12,836 nt of DNA from UBA6170 sp034429975 (GCA_034429975.1 DAOUFM010000161.1:1-12836); one strand, 5' to 3'. Counted from the stretch's first letter, positions 1-7,860 are shown. The notes: generated from the sequence alone by a model not told the origin. Numbers and translations: made by a program.

Positions 1-134
1 AATGGGAGTTAAGCGTAGGTTAGGCATTGATTATTGAGTCAAATCGTTCCTGAGGTGTAATTAATTGCCAAAACGCAATCTCATCATTTAAGTCAAATAT
101 ATCTGAGATGAAGATGATGTTTTTGTGTCATTTG

Positions 135-182
135 GGCAATTAGTTGCAATTGATTGTTTAATTATATTGCAATAATTTTGCC
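135..182. repeat. AT-rich imperfect inverted repeat
   Basis: The arms at about 135-150 and 166-182 pair with small interruptions: GGCAA with TTGCC on the outside, and a perfect 7-bp TTGCAAT/ATTGCAA on the inside. The loop is AT-rich, about 15 nt. There is no T-tract and no adjacent gene. It lies just left of a second, stronger palindrome (184-254), so this part of the intergenic region is dense in self-complementary DNA. I see no coding potential in 1-183. Confidence 0.4.
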
Positions 183-183
183 A

Positions 184-254
184 TAGGGATAAAGCATTGG
201 AGAATAGGCCTGGTTTTGCCAAACGAACTTTCGTACTCCAATGCTTCATCCCTA
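184..254. repeat. Palindromic REP/MITE-like element, copy 1
   Basis: Two 19-nt arms, at 184-202 and 236-254, are inverted repeats with one mismatch (core AAGCATTGGAG / CTCCAATGCTT). They enclose about 33 nt that contain GGTTTTGCC and a small ACGAA/TTCGT palindrome. The 67-bp core (186-252) is nearly the reverse complement of the element at 497-563, including the interior. This is therefore a true repeat family member and not a chance hairpin. Such small palindromic repeats are typically non-autonomous and moved by a RAYT-like or other transposase elsewhere in the genome; that origin is inferred. Confidence 0.7.
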
Positions 255-360
255 CCGATTACCCATCAATTATTCATCGCGCGAGCCCTCATAGCGGAAG
301 ATATTACCCAACGTAAAAAATCGGGTCCAGGGTGACATCTCAAATGGTGGAAAATTCATG

Positions 361-452
361 CTCCCCTTCTCCAAGTCATTGGAGAGGGGGCCGGGGGGTG
401 AGGTGGTTCCCTCAAACCACCCCGCCCTGCGGGCACCCCTCCAGAGGAGGGG
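361..452. repeat. Triple-hairpin GC-rich intergenic repeat
   Basis: Three consecutive hairpins are visible. The first is a 12-bp stem with one G-T pair (363-374 with 379-390, loop GTCA). The second is a 7-bp GGTGGTT/AACCACC stem (402-408 with 415-421). The third is a 7-bp CCCCTCC/GGAGGGG stem (436-442 with 446-452). The block resembles the GC-rich palindromic filler found between genes in many Chloroflexota and some other environmental genomes. No ORF or T-tract goes with it. Probably a dispersed non-coding repeat; copy number elsewhere cannot be judged here. Confidence 0.5.
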
Positions 453-496
453 AATTTAATTGGCGAAAATTATGAAATTTAATGATGTTTCGGGTA

Positions 497-563
497 GGGA
501 GGAAGCATTGGAGTACGAAAGTTCGTGCGGCAAAACCATGCCTATTCTCCAATGCTTCCTCCC
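497..563. repeat. Palindromic REP/MITE-like element, copy 2
   Basis: Perfect 17-bp inverted arms lie at 497-513 and 547-563, separated by 33 nt. Read on the minus strand, it matches the element at 186-252 along its whole 67 bp with only a handful of differences. The two therefore form an inverted pair about 245 bp apart. The perfect arms, against one mismatch in copy 1, suggest compensating maintenance of the stem or a more recent arrival. An 80-codon open frame over 460-702 runs through this element and is not a credible gene. Confidence 0.7.
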
Positions 564-634
564 GGTATCTTCAAACATTTTCAAATGCACACCCAACAAA
601 TTTCCTCCTCTTTCGCCATCAGCCATGAGCCATC

Positions 635-676
635 AGCTTTTAGCTTTTAGCTTTTACCTTTCAGCTTTCCCCTTCC
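635..676. repeat. Heptamer simple tandem repeat
   Basis: Degenerate tandem units of 7 nt (AGCTTTT, AGCTTTT, AGCTTTT, ACCTTTC, AGCTTTC and further decayed units) follow a short CATCAGC/CATGAGC repeat at about 617-637. It is pyrimidine-rich low-complexity DNA in the spacer before xpt. Apart from these repeats, nothing gene-like is seen between 255 and 717. Confidence 0.5.
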
Positions 677-717
677 CCCCCTATTCCATTTTTTTATTGT
701 AAAATAAAATGATCTGA

Positions 718-763
718 CTCCCTGCTACCCCTATCATCAGGAGCTGCTTCCTGATAGCTGGAG
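718..763 (+). promoter_or_regulatory. Structured leader hairpin before xpt
   Basis: A stacked hairpin can be drawn: CTCC (718-721) with GGAG (760-763), CTAT (731-734) with ATAG (754-757), and CAGGA (738-742) with TCCTG (749-753). The apical loop is 6 nt. It lies about 25 nt before the xpt start. In Firmicutes, xpt leaders often carry a guanine riboswitch. The conserved purine-riboswitch junction and loop sequences are not recognisable here, so this is only called a structured leader. Function is unknown. Confidence 0.3.
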
Positions 764-790
764 ACTCAGTTTCATAAAGAAGAGGACACC

Positions 791-1363
791 ATGCAATTAT
801 TAAAAGACACCATTATTCAAAAAGGGGCGAATTTAGGGGGCAATATTCTCAAAGTGGATGGATTTATCAACCACCAGGTCGATCCGATTTTGATGGACGC
901 CTGCGGGCAGGAACTAGCCAACCGCTTTGCCCATCTCGGAGCCACCAAGGTGCTCACCGCTGAAATCTCCGGAATTGCGCCGGCAGTTATGACCGCCAAG
1001 TACCTGAATATCCCGGTCGTCTATGCCCGCAAGACCAAACCCATCACCATGCCGGATACCGTCTACCTGACCACCGCACCATCCCATACCAAAGGACGCC
1101 TGGTGGAGTTGATCGTTTCACCGGAATATATCGGCCGCCGTGAGAAGGTGCTTATCATCGACGATTTCCTGGCATCCGGGAACACCATTCAGGGGCTGGT
1201 GCGTCTGGTTCTGGCCGCGGGAGCGCGTCTGGTGGGCATTGGCACCCTGGTTGAAAAAATCTTCGAAGGCGGGCGCCAGAAACTCTCTGCCCTGAAAATC
1301 CCGATCGAATCTCTGGTCACTATCCAGAACATGGATGATGGCAAAATTGAATTTATGGAATAA
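791..1363 (+). CDS. xpt: Xanthine phosphoribosyltransferase
   Basis: Cytoplasmic purine salvage enzyme that joins xanthine to PRPP to give XMP. The 190-residue protein has the usual family length and reads colinearly with Bacillus subtilis Xpt from memory. It shares the LKVDGFINHQVDP segment near residues 20-32, SGIAPAVMTA (60-69), and the PRPP-binding signature VLIIDDFLASGNT (120-132) with its acidic pair and small-residue turn. The start at 791 follows a GAGG-containing ribosome binding site, AAGAGGACACC. guaA begins 6 nt after the stop. The pair makes metabolic sense, because Xpt makes XMP and GuaA converts XMP to GMP. An overlapping antisense frame is a GC-rich shadow. Confidence 0.93.
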   Translation: MQLLKDTIIQKGANLGGNILKVDGFINHQVDPILMDACGQELANRFAHLGATKVLTAEISGIAPAVMTAKYLNIPVVYARKTKPITMPDTVYLTTAPSHTKGRLVELIVSPEYIGRREKVLIIDDFLASGNTIQGLVRLVLAAGARLVGIGTLVEKIFEGGRQKLSALKIPIESLVTIQNMDDGKIEFME

Positions 1364-1369
1364 CCCGAT

Positions 1370-2926
1370 ATGAGCGCTTGCATCATCATCCTGGATTTCG
1401 GCTCCCAATTCAGCCAGTTGATTACCCGACGGGTACGCGATGTACAGGTCTATGCCGAGTTGTTCCCCTGGAACGCCCCGGCAGAAAAGGTGCTGGCGTT
1501 GAACCCGCGGGGATTCATCCTGTCTGGCGGACCTAATTCGGTATACACGCCGGGCGCCCCCCAGGTGCCGGAATATGTGCTGGCTTCCGGGCTGCCGATC
1601 CTGGGCATCTGCTACGGGATGCAGGCGCTCACTCACGCGCTCGGTGGTCAGGTAGCGCCAGCACAGGCGCGCGAGTACGGTACGGCTACCATCAGCGTGT
1701 CGGATACCAACCCCCTCCTGGCTTCTGGAGAGTATCCGGTCTGGATGTCGCACGGCGACCGGCTTGAGAGTCTGCCGCCCGGGTTTGAGAGTCTGGCTGC
1801 CAGCGCCAACAGCCCGTTTGCGATGATCGCCGACGGGCAGCGCAGTTATTACGGCGTCCAGTTCCACCCGGAGGTACACCATACCCCCATCGGGAGTGAG
1901 TTGCTGCGGCGTTTTGCGGTCGAAATCTGCGGCGTCCAGCCCAGTTGGACCGCCGGTTCCATCATCGCGCAGAGTGTCGAACGGGTGCGTGCCCAGGTCG
2001 GCTCGCAGCGCGTGCTGGTCGGTGTCAGCGGGGGAGTCGATTCGAGCGTGGCGGCTGCGCTGGTGCATCATGCCATTGGCGATCAGTTGGTAGCGGTCTT
2101 TGTCGATCACGGCCTCTTGCGGCAGGATGAACGCCAACAGATGGAGCGGGCTTTCACTGCCAACCTGGGTGTGGAGCTGCACACAGTCGATGCTGCAGCG
2201 GAGTTTATGGCAGCCCTGCAGGGCGTAACCGATCCCGAAGCCAAACGAAAAGCAATTGGCGCCACCTTTATCCGCGTGTTTGAGAAGGCGGCGCTCAAAG
2301 TTGGCAAGCCGCGCTTTCTGGTGCAGGGCACCATCTACCCGGACGTAATCGAATCCAGTGCGCCCGATCACAGCCAGGGACACAAGATCAAATCGCACCA
2401 CAACGTCGGCGGTCTGCCGGAAGATCTGGCTTTCGAACTGGTCGAACCGCTGCGTTATCTCTTCAAAGACGAAGTCCGCGCGGTCGGGGAAGCCCTGGGT
2501 CTGCCAGTCGAACTGGTCTGGCGGCAGCCCTTCCCCGGGCCGGGGCTGGCAGTGCGCTGCCTGGGCGAGATCACCCCGCAGCGTCTGGCCACCCTGCGTG
2601 CCGCCGACGCGATCTTCACCAGCGAACTGACCAAAACTGGTCTGCTGGGAAAACGTAAAAGTATGAATGAATATCAGATTGCCCAGGCCTTTGCTGTACT
2701 GCTGCCAGTGCGCTCGGTGGGTGTGATGGGGGATGCGCGTACCTATCAGGAAGTCATCGCCTTGCGGGCGGTCGCCAGCGATGATTTCATGACCGCTGAT
2801 TGGGCGCGTCTGCCGGACGACTTGCTTGCCCGGGTCGCCAGCCGCATCGTCAACGAGGTCAGCGGCGTCAACCGCGTGGTATATGATATCACCTCCAAGC
2901 CCCCGGCAACAATTGAGTGGGAGTAG
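1370..2926 (+). CDS. guaA: GMP synthase (glutamine-hydrolysing)
   Basis: Converts XMP, glutamine and ATP to GMP. The 518 residues hold three domains. First is a class I glutamine amidotransferase, with nucleophile C81 in GICYG and the H166/E168 dyad in FHPEVH. Second is an ATP pyrophosphatase domain with the PP-loop SGGVDSS (220-226). Last is the C-terminal dimerisation domain ending PPATIEWE, the usual GuaA ending. It follows xpt by 6 nt with a weak ribosome binding site, so translation is probably coupled. The oddity is at the 3' end: codons 466-518 occur again at 11454-11616 with 92% DNA identity. The present tail may therefore have been supplied by an integrated element, making the gene a functional chimera. 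The protein itself looks complete and intact. Confidence 0.97.
   Translation: MSACIIILDFGSQFSQLITRRVRDVQVYAELFPWNAPAEKVLALNPRGFILSGGPNSVYTPGAPQVPEYVLASGLPILGICYGMQALTHALGGQVAPAQAREYGTATISVSDTNPLLASGEYPVWMSHGDRLESLPPGFESLAASANSPFAMIADGQRSYYGVQFHPEVHHTPIGSELLRRFAVEICGVQPSWTAGSIIAQSVERVRAQVGSQRVLVGVSGGVDSSVAAALVHHAIGDQLVAVFVDHGLLRQDERQQMERAFTANLGVELHTVDAAAEFMAALQGVTDPEAKRKAIGATFIRVFEKAALKVGKPRFLVQGTIYPDVIESSAPDHSQGHKIKSHHNVGGLPEDLAFELVEPLRYLFKDEVRAVGEALGLPVELVWRQPFPGPGLAVRCLGEITPQRLATLRAADAIFTSELTKTGLLGKRKSMNEYQIAQAFAVLLPVRSVGVMGDARTYQEVIALRAVASDDFMTADWARLPDDLLARVASRIVNEVSGVNRVVYDITSKPPATIEWE
2764..2926 (+). repeat. 163-bp direct repeat, left copy (attL-like, guaA tail)
   Basis: This segment forms the end of the intact guaA, from the last base of codon 465 to the stop. 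It recurs in the same orientation at 11454-11616, exactly 8690 bp away, without gaps. There are 13 mismatches. The longest identical block is 50 bp (2798-2847), and the first 16 bases are also identical. Homology begins abruptly at 2764 and ends exactly at the stop codon. The 3' end of guaA is an established target for integrating islands, which favours reading this as an attachment-site duplication. Confidence 0.85.
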
Positions 2927-3001
2927 GACCCAGAAAACCCATCTGTAACAGAAGGGGTCGAACAGATCTTTTTCTATATAGGCGAGGGAAACACACTATC
3001 G

Positions 3002-3025
3002 GTTGCTTTGTTTGAAAGCAGCAAC
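3002..3025 (+). terminator. Possible weak terminator or hairpin after guaA
   Basis: GCTTT and AAAGC pair around a 5-nt loop, extended by GTT/AAC across a 3-nt bulge. The following DNA is moderately T-rich but lacks a clean T-run. It would separate the purine operon from the signalling genes. A shorter GACCC/GGGTC pairing occurs just after the guaA stop (2927-2931 with 2955-2959). Neither is a textbook terminator. Confidence 0.3.
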
Positions 3026-3127
3026 AACTGTCTTTACTTTGAACTGTATTTCCAGTCGGCGACTAAAGAGTAATGCCAATATACCTAAAGTGAGTTTGGT
3101 AAAATTTCGATGTACCATCTCTTACTA

Positions 3128-3133
3128 TATAAT
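3128..3133 (+). promoter_or_regulatory. Possible -10 box for the signalling operon
   Basis: A perfect TATAAT lies 36 nt before the preferred start of the first sensor gene, in an AT-rich stretch. The -35 position, about 17 nt upstream, only weakly resembles TTGACA. It is the best promoter candidate in the 228-bp gap between guaA and the sensor gene. I see no other gene in that gap. Confidence 0.3.
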
Positions 3134-3169
3134 TAGCAATATAGAACAATCTTTATGGTGGGATTATTG

Positions 3170-5626
3170 ATGAGCAGAAAACGAAAATGGATATATATCA
3201 TTGCGTTGGGCGTACTTACATTAACGCTTTTCACTTTATGCGTTATAACAGCGGATACGCCGGATAGCTCTGTTCTGTTTTCCAACAATATTCCCGCCTA
3301 CGAAAAGATCATGCCGCCATCCGATGCTTCGCTGCACATCGCTTATGAGCTTCAGGCAATTCCCTTAATGGAAGCAGGTATTGTCAAAGCCTACCGGACG
3401 GATTTTGTCAGTACAATAATCATTGCGGTAGACCGAGACCAGATCAAGGATGAGATAACAGGCTGGAACTGCCTGAGAACCAGCAATCACCCGATATATT
3501 TCGGTTATAAGGGAAAACTCAGCCACATAGACTTCGGGTATCCTTTTTTATCCATGATGTCCGGGCTGGACTATGAAGACAGCGGCTACAGCAACACCAT
3601 CCATCTGCTTAAATATCTCCATAAAAACGGACGCCTGATATCAGACGATCCATCGGTTGCTCCGGTAGCTATCCTGTTTGACTATCAGGCTGCACAGATG
3701 CTTAAGGATGGAAGGAATATTGAGATCATCGTGCCCATCGAGGGAACCTTGTCCTTTCCCACCGGAATTATGCGCACAGCTGCGGGCAAACTGCCGGAAG
3801 CAAAGCCGGAAGATTTGATTGCCGCCGGGTTTCGCCTGCCAAACGGCGATTGCAATTTTTTAATTTATCCTGACCAGGAGCATTATACGAGTGCGCAAAA
3901 CGCAGCTCTGACCCCTAAAACTGCAACACAGATGATAAGCGCTGTCGCTTCCTTCCAAAGGCAGGTTCTCAGCAAGCGGCTATTATCCCCTGCCCATGGT
4001 GTTGAGAACATATTGGCTTATATAGCATTTATCATCATAATCGTCCTGTGGACCGGTATGCTTTATATGAGGATTTCAGATAGAGCATTGCAAAAAAAGC
4101 TTTTTGCCATCAGCGTGCTGCTGCTCTTCTGGATGCTGATCAGGATCATAAACTTATTGCTGCCCGAGGGTACTGTTCATCGTATTTTCTGGTATTTCTA
4201 CTATGTTCCTTTGATATTTATACCAACGGTGCTATTTGGCGTCGGCCGAACTTTAAATAAAAACCATCAGAGCCGGTTTTCCAGGTTTGCCGGGAAGGTG
4301 AGCTTGCTTGTGTCTCTGTTATTAACGCTGCTGGTACTGACCAATGACTTTCATCAATTGGCCTTCCATTTTTACAGAGGAACGGAAGGCAATAACTACG
4401 ACTTATACTATTCATACGGCTGGGTTTATTATTTCGTTTTTATCTGGTCGCTATGTTTAATTTTTTCCTTTGTATTTTTAGCGGTCCGCAAAAAAAATGA
4501 ATCGACTGCAAAGCGAGCCGGCCCCTTACTCCTGATACTCTGCGTTTCTGTTACGTACTTCGGCGGATACGCATTTGGGATTCCCATCCTCAGAGAGTCA
4601 GAGTTCAGCATTGTTTATGGGGTAATGGCATTACTGTTCCTTGAAGTATGTTTTCGCCACAGGCTGATTCCCAACAATGATAAATTGAGCGCATTGCTGC
4701 GCTATGCACCGATTGATATGCATATTCTTTCAGATACGATGCAAATCGAATATAAAACAGATTGCGCAGCAGAGTTGCCCGCTGAGATTATTGAAAAAGC
4801 TCAGTTTATTCAACCGGAACCAAACGCACCTGTAGCCTTTAGTTTGCCGGATGATACGAGTATCCTCTATGGTGTGTACCGGATCAACGGCGGGTATTCT
4901 ATATTTGTTCATCATCTTGATTCGGTGATCAGGCTGCGATCGGCTTTGGAAGATCAAAACAAAAGGATCAAAGTCCAAAACAGTATTCTGACCCGCACAC
5001 ATAAAGTCAAAAGTGAAATCGCCAGACTGCAAGCGCAGCAGGAGATGTTTGCCCGTATAAACGACGTATTAAAGGAGCGTGTAAACGGAATTAATGTGAT
5101 TCTTTCCGTCCTGTCAGCAAGCGACACGGACAGGGACAAAGACGCACTTCAAAGGCAGCTGGCAAAAATCAAGGTATTGGTGAATTATTGCAAGCGGCGC
5201 GGCAATCTTGTGTTGCTGGAAGCGGGTGACGAGAATTGTGAAACGGCTTCCCTTGCCCTATGGTTGCAGGAATCCCTTTGGGAAGCAAACGCGGCCGGGA
5301 TAGACGGGCTGGTGACCGAAGCCGGAAAAACCCAGATCCACAGCACACCGGCATCCCTGCTATATGATTGTTTTGAACATATTCTGGAAAATGCCATGAA
5401 ATATGCAAGCGCCGTACTGCTTATTAACCTGTCGGTCAAAGAGAATTCCGTCGTTTTGCGCGTCGCCATTGAGACGACGCCGGCTGCGGACCCCTCGCAT
5501 TTCCATTTGGAGCAAGCCATGTGCAACACCTTGAATGCCTGGGGCGCTTCATATAGAGTCCATGAGCATGATGACGGATTGACGATTCAGATTTCCGTCC
5601 CGAGGGGAGGCCGGAAGAATGATTGA
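3170..5626 (+). CDS. Membrane sensor with degenerate histidine-kinase core
   Basis: With this start the protein has 818 residues. A ribosome binding site, GGTGGGA, lies 6 nt upstream; an ATG at 3155 would add five residues and overlap that site. Order of parts: an N-terminal membrane anchor (7-26), a large extracytoplasmic domain (about 30-275) that feels like a type 2 periplasmic-binding fold, seven membrane segments (about 280-495), a linker and coiled coil (about 590-630), and a kinase-like C-terminus. Where the partner kinase has RVHDILGQRL, this protein has RINDVLKERV, so the phosphoacceptor His is Asn631. An N-box-like HILENAMKYA remains (737-746). The glycine-rich G1 and G2 boxes are not recognisable: IETTPAA stands where DxGxG is expected. 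It is most likely a sensory pseudokinase working with the next gene, whose start overlaps this stop by 8 nt. Confidence 0.75.
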   Translation: MSRKRKWIYIIALGVLTLTLFTLCVITADTPDSSVLFSNNIPAYEKIMPPSDASLHIAYELQAIPLMEAGIVKAYRTDFVSTIIIAVDRDQIKDEITGWNCLRTSNHPIYFGYKGKLSHIDFGYPFLSMMSGLDYEDSGYSNTIHLLKYLHKNGRLISDDPSVAPVAILFDYQAAQMLKDGRNIEIIVPIEGTLSFPTGIMRTAAGKLPEAKPEDLIAAGFRLPNGDCNFLIYPDQEHYTSAQNAALTPKTATQMISAVASFQRQVLSKRLLSPAHGVENILAYIAFIIIIVLWTGMLYMRISDRALQKKLFAISVLLLFWMLIRIINLLLPEGTVHRIFWYFYYVPLIFIPTVLFGVGRTLNKNHQSRFSRFAGKVSLLVSLLLTLLVLTNDFHQLAFHFYRGTEGNNYDLYYSYGWVYYFVFIWSLCLIFSFVFLAVRKKNESTAKRAGPLLLILCVSVTYFGGYAFGIPILRESEFSIVYGVMALLFLEVCFRHRLIPNNDKLSALLRYAPIDMHILSDTMQIEYKTDCAAELPAEIIEKAQFIQPEPNAPVAFSLPDDTSILYGVYRINGGYSIFVHHLDSVIRLRSALEDQNKRIKVQNSILTRTHKVKSEIARLQAQQEMFARINDVLKERVNGINVILSVLSASDTDRDKDALQRQLAKIKVLVNYCKRRGNLVLLEAGDENCETASLALWLQESLWEANAAGIDGLVTEAGKTQIHSTPASLLYDCFEHILENAMKYASAVLLINLSVKENSVVLRVAIETTPAADPSHFHLEQAMCNTLNAWGASYRVHEHDDGLTIQISVPRGGRKND

Positions 5627-7043
5627 ATTGTACTCTCTTGCACCAGAAATCCGGATTTTCTTTTCCGCGCTGCTTGTCATTGCCATCGCTTTGCAAACCA
5701 TGCGGCTGTTCCTGCTGGTTTCCCACAAGGAATATAAAGTTCCGCGGTCTATTTTATTTTATGAGATATTCGTACTCGTGCATTTAATACTGGCAACGAT
5801 GCTGTTGACCATAACATTGCTGCAGCGTAATATTATCGCCGGTTATTTTTATGGGTTACGGTTTATTGACGCGATTCCTATTGGCCTGGGCGTTTGGATT
5901 ATGCTCAAGCACAGGAATCCGGATCCGTTTCTTTGCTACATTCTTTTGCTTCCGACGCTGCCTTTCTGGTCTTTTGCCTTTTCCCAATATTTCTTTCTGC
6001 TTGCCAATCTGTACCTAATCATCCGCAGTGCGGTAATGCTGGATTTTGAATGGAGCAGGATAAGAGGGAATGTTACCCGGTTATCCATAAAAGAAGCGGT
6101 GGATTTATTACCGAGCGGCGTCCTTTACGCCAATGAAAAAGGCCGCACGTTGATTATAAATCCGGCCATGAACCGGTTGTTATCCGCTTTGGATATCAAT
6201 TCGGCAACGGATGTTTCATTTATATGGGAAAACCTCGTAAAAATACAGGATAGCGATAATGTCAGCGTTCGTACCTTGGATGGCAAACTGCTGATTCGGA
6301 TTAGAAATGCCGGCTCTTGGCTTTTCTCCAAACAAACAATTCTTGTAAAAAAGAAACGATATATACAGCTTCTTGCCATCGACATTACCGAAAAGGATGT
6401 CCTTACCATGGAAATGGAGGAAAGCAATAAGGCGTTAGAAGAATTAGGGCACGAGCTTTCCGCGGCTGTCAATAACATTGAGCGGCTGGAAAAGGAAAGA
6501 GAAATACTGCGTATGAAGACCAGGGTTCATGATATCCTCGGACAGCGCCTCTCCATATTGAGCCGCTTATTGGAAAGCGACATGGATGCGGAAGATATGA
6601 TAACAAAATTAAAACCGCTGCTGACAGATATGACACAAGCAATAACGGAAACTGTTGACACCTCTCCGGAGTATCTGTTGTCTTCCTTAACCCATTCTTT
6701 TGCCCTGATAGGTACGGCCATCCATCTGAAAGGATCATTGCCGCAGGACCAAAAGGCAGCCAGGGCCTTCACTGAAATCATCCGTGAATGTGCTACCAAT
6801 GCCGTCCGCCATGCCGATGCCGAAAATGTATCTGCCCAACTTCAAGAAAATGACGAAGCATACACTCTTTTAGTGCATAACGACGGAACCCCGCCATCTG
6901 AACCAATTATTGAAGGAAGCGGAATCGTGGGTATGCGAGGGCAGGTTCATGAATTATCGGGTGAATTAACGATCGGTCTTTGGCCGCGATTTCAAATAAA
7001 TGTGATTTTACCTAAGAACAGAAAGGATGATATGTATGATTAA
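5619..7043 (+). CDS. Membrane sensor histidine kinase, HisKA_3/NarX type
   Basis: 474 residues. The N-terminus has about four to five hydrophobic segments (11-35, 45-67, 78-95, 105-137). A PAS-like region follows (about 160-258, with LPSGVLYANEKGRTLIINPAM), then a coiled coil (265-300), then the catalytic core. The phosphoacceptor is H304 in RVHDILGQ, the HisKA_3 signature. The ATP-binding domain shows the N-box RECATNAVRHA (N394), the G1-like HNDG (420-423), and the G2-like GSGIVGMRGQV (433-443). The core therefore looks active. GGGGAGG at 5604-5610 sits 8 nt before the start, which lies inside the end of the preceding sensor gene. The stop overlaps the response regulator start by 8 nt. This arrangement implies coupled synthesis of all three. 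The signal sensed is unknown. Confidence 0.85.
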   Translation: MIELYSLAPEIRIFFSALLVIAIALQTMRLFLLVSHKEYKVPRSILFYEIFVLVHLILATMLLTITLLQRNIIAGYFYGLRFIDAIPIGLGVWIMLKHRNPDPFLCYILLLPTLPFWSFAFSQYFFLLANLYLIIRSAVMLDFEWSRIRGNVTRLSIKEAVDLLPSGVLYANEKGRTLIINPAMNRLLSALDINSATDVSFIWENLVKIQDSDNVSVRTLDGKLLIRIRNAGSWLFSKQTILVKKKRYIQLLAIDITEKDVLTMEMEESNKALEELGHELSAAVNNIERLEKEREILRMKTRVHDILGQRLSILSRLLESDMDAEDMITKLKPLLTDMTQAITETVDTSPEYLLSSLTHSFALIGTAIHLKGSLPQDQKAARAFTEIIRECATNAVRHADAENVSAQLQENDEAYTLLVHNDGTPPSEPIIEGSGIVGMRGQVHELSGELTIGLWPRFQINVILPKNRKDDMYD

Positions 7044-7650
7044 AATACTTATCGTGGAGGATCAGGTCGTCATGCGGGATTCCCTTGCCAATTTAATCAA
7101 TGGGCAGGAAGATATGCGCGTGGTGGGAAGCATAGGCAGCGCGGCGGATGCCCTGGAAATTTGCAGAAAAGAATTTCCTGATCTGGTGCTTATGGATGTA
7201 TGTACCGATAACAACGAAAACGGCATTACGGCGGCGGCTGAAATCCGCGCCCAGTGCCCGGCAATTAAAATTGTGATTATGACGGGTATGCCGGAGATCA
7301 CTTATATCGAGAGTTCCCAAAAAGCCGGGGTCGATAGCTTTCTTTATAAAAATGTAAAGGGCGAAACCCTGCTGGCCACCGTCCGAAGCACAATGGACGG
7401 TTATGGCACGTTTCCAAGGGTGGTTCCTTCACCGCTCCTCGGCAACCTCTCCTTTACCGATACCGAAATCGCAATTATCCGGCTTGTGTGTGAAGCCAAA
7501 AGCCGCAAAGAAATCGCAAGAGAGCTGGCCATGTCGGAAGGGTCGGTGAAAGCTGCTGTTACCGATATCCTCAACAAAACGGGATATGACAGTATTATGA
7601 AATTTGCTTTGTTCGCAGTATCAAAGGGATATATCAATCCAAACGTGTAG
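7036..7650 (+). CDS. NarL/FixJ-family response regulator (LuxR-type HTH)
   Basis: 204 residues from the preferred ATG, which has AAAGGA about 8 nt upstream; an in-frame ATG at 7027 would add three residues and overlap that site. The receiver domain (1-120) has the acidic pair E8/D9, phosphoacceptor D54 in LVLMDV, T83 and K105. The C-terminal LuxR-type helix-turn-helix (about 138-197) shows LSFTDTEIAIIRLVCEAKSRKEIA, then a recognition region with EGSVKAAVTDIL. It most likely accepts phosphate from the kinase immediately upstream and regulates transcription as a dimer. Likely targets, by position only, are the secreted-protein genes downstream. The operon ends in a hairpin terminator. Confidence 0.92.
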   Translation: MIKILIVEDQVVMRDSLANLINGQEDMRVVGSIGSAADALEICRKEFPDLVLMDVCTDNNENGITAAAEIRAQCPAIKIVIMTGMPEITYIESSQKAGVDSFLYKNVKGETLLATVRSTMDGYGTFPRVVPSPLLGNLSFTDTEIAIIRLVCEAKSRKEIARELAMSEGSVKAAVTDILNKTGYDSIMKFALFAVSKGYINPNV

Positions 7651-7684
7651 CCTCCTTCTGCCACTCAACAACTAAGAATCCACA

Positions 7685-7716
7685 AAATATGGGTCGATCG
7701 CGCCCATATTTTTTTG
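7685..7716 (+). terminator. Rho-independent terminator after the two-component operon
   Basis: A perfect 9-bp stem AAATATGGG (7685-7693) / CCCATATTT (7703-7711) with a 9-nt loop is followed by an uninterrupted T-run to 7715. It lies 35 nt after the regulator stop. The downstream genes therefore probably have their own promoter somewhere in 7717-7850, although no convincing -35/-10 pair stands out there. Confidence 0.8.
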
Positions 7717-7860
7717 TACTAAAATTTGGACATGAGGGTCGCTGGAAGGGCTTTTTTATGGACATAAGGCGTGGAAGCTCCGCAGCGTAAAATGGTAAAC
7801 TTGTTGTGAGCAGGATGTCTGCGGTTATTCGACTTTGTTGTTTACAAAAGGAGGAGCTTA

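Noticed and set aside
460..702. 80-codon plus-strand open frame before xpt
   Set aside because: It runs through the palindromic element and the heptamer repeats, has a low-complexity translation and no family resemblance.
700..790. Guanine riboswitch upstream of xpt
   Set aside because: The three-way junction with its conserved pyrimidine-rich core and kissing loops is not recognisable; only a simple stacked hairpin is seen.
1..1363. CRISPR array suggested by repeated AAGCATTGGAG motifs
   Set aside because: Only two palindromic units exist, in opposite orientation and about 300 bp apart, with no regular spacers and no cas genes.
1118..2401. Long minus-strand open frame of 427 codons opposite xpt-guaA
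   Set aside because: It is antisense to two certain genes in GC-rich DNA, its composition is Arg/His-rich without recognisable motifs, and it spans the xpt-guaA boundary.
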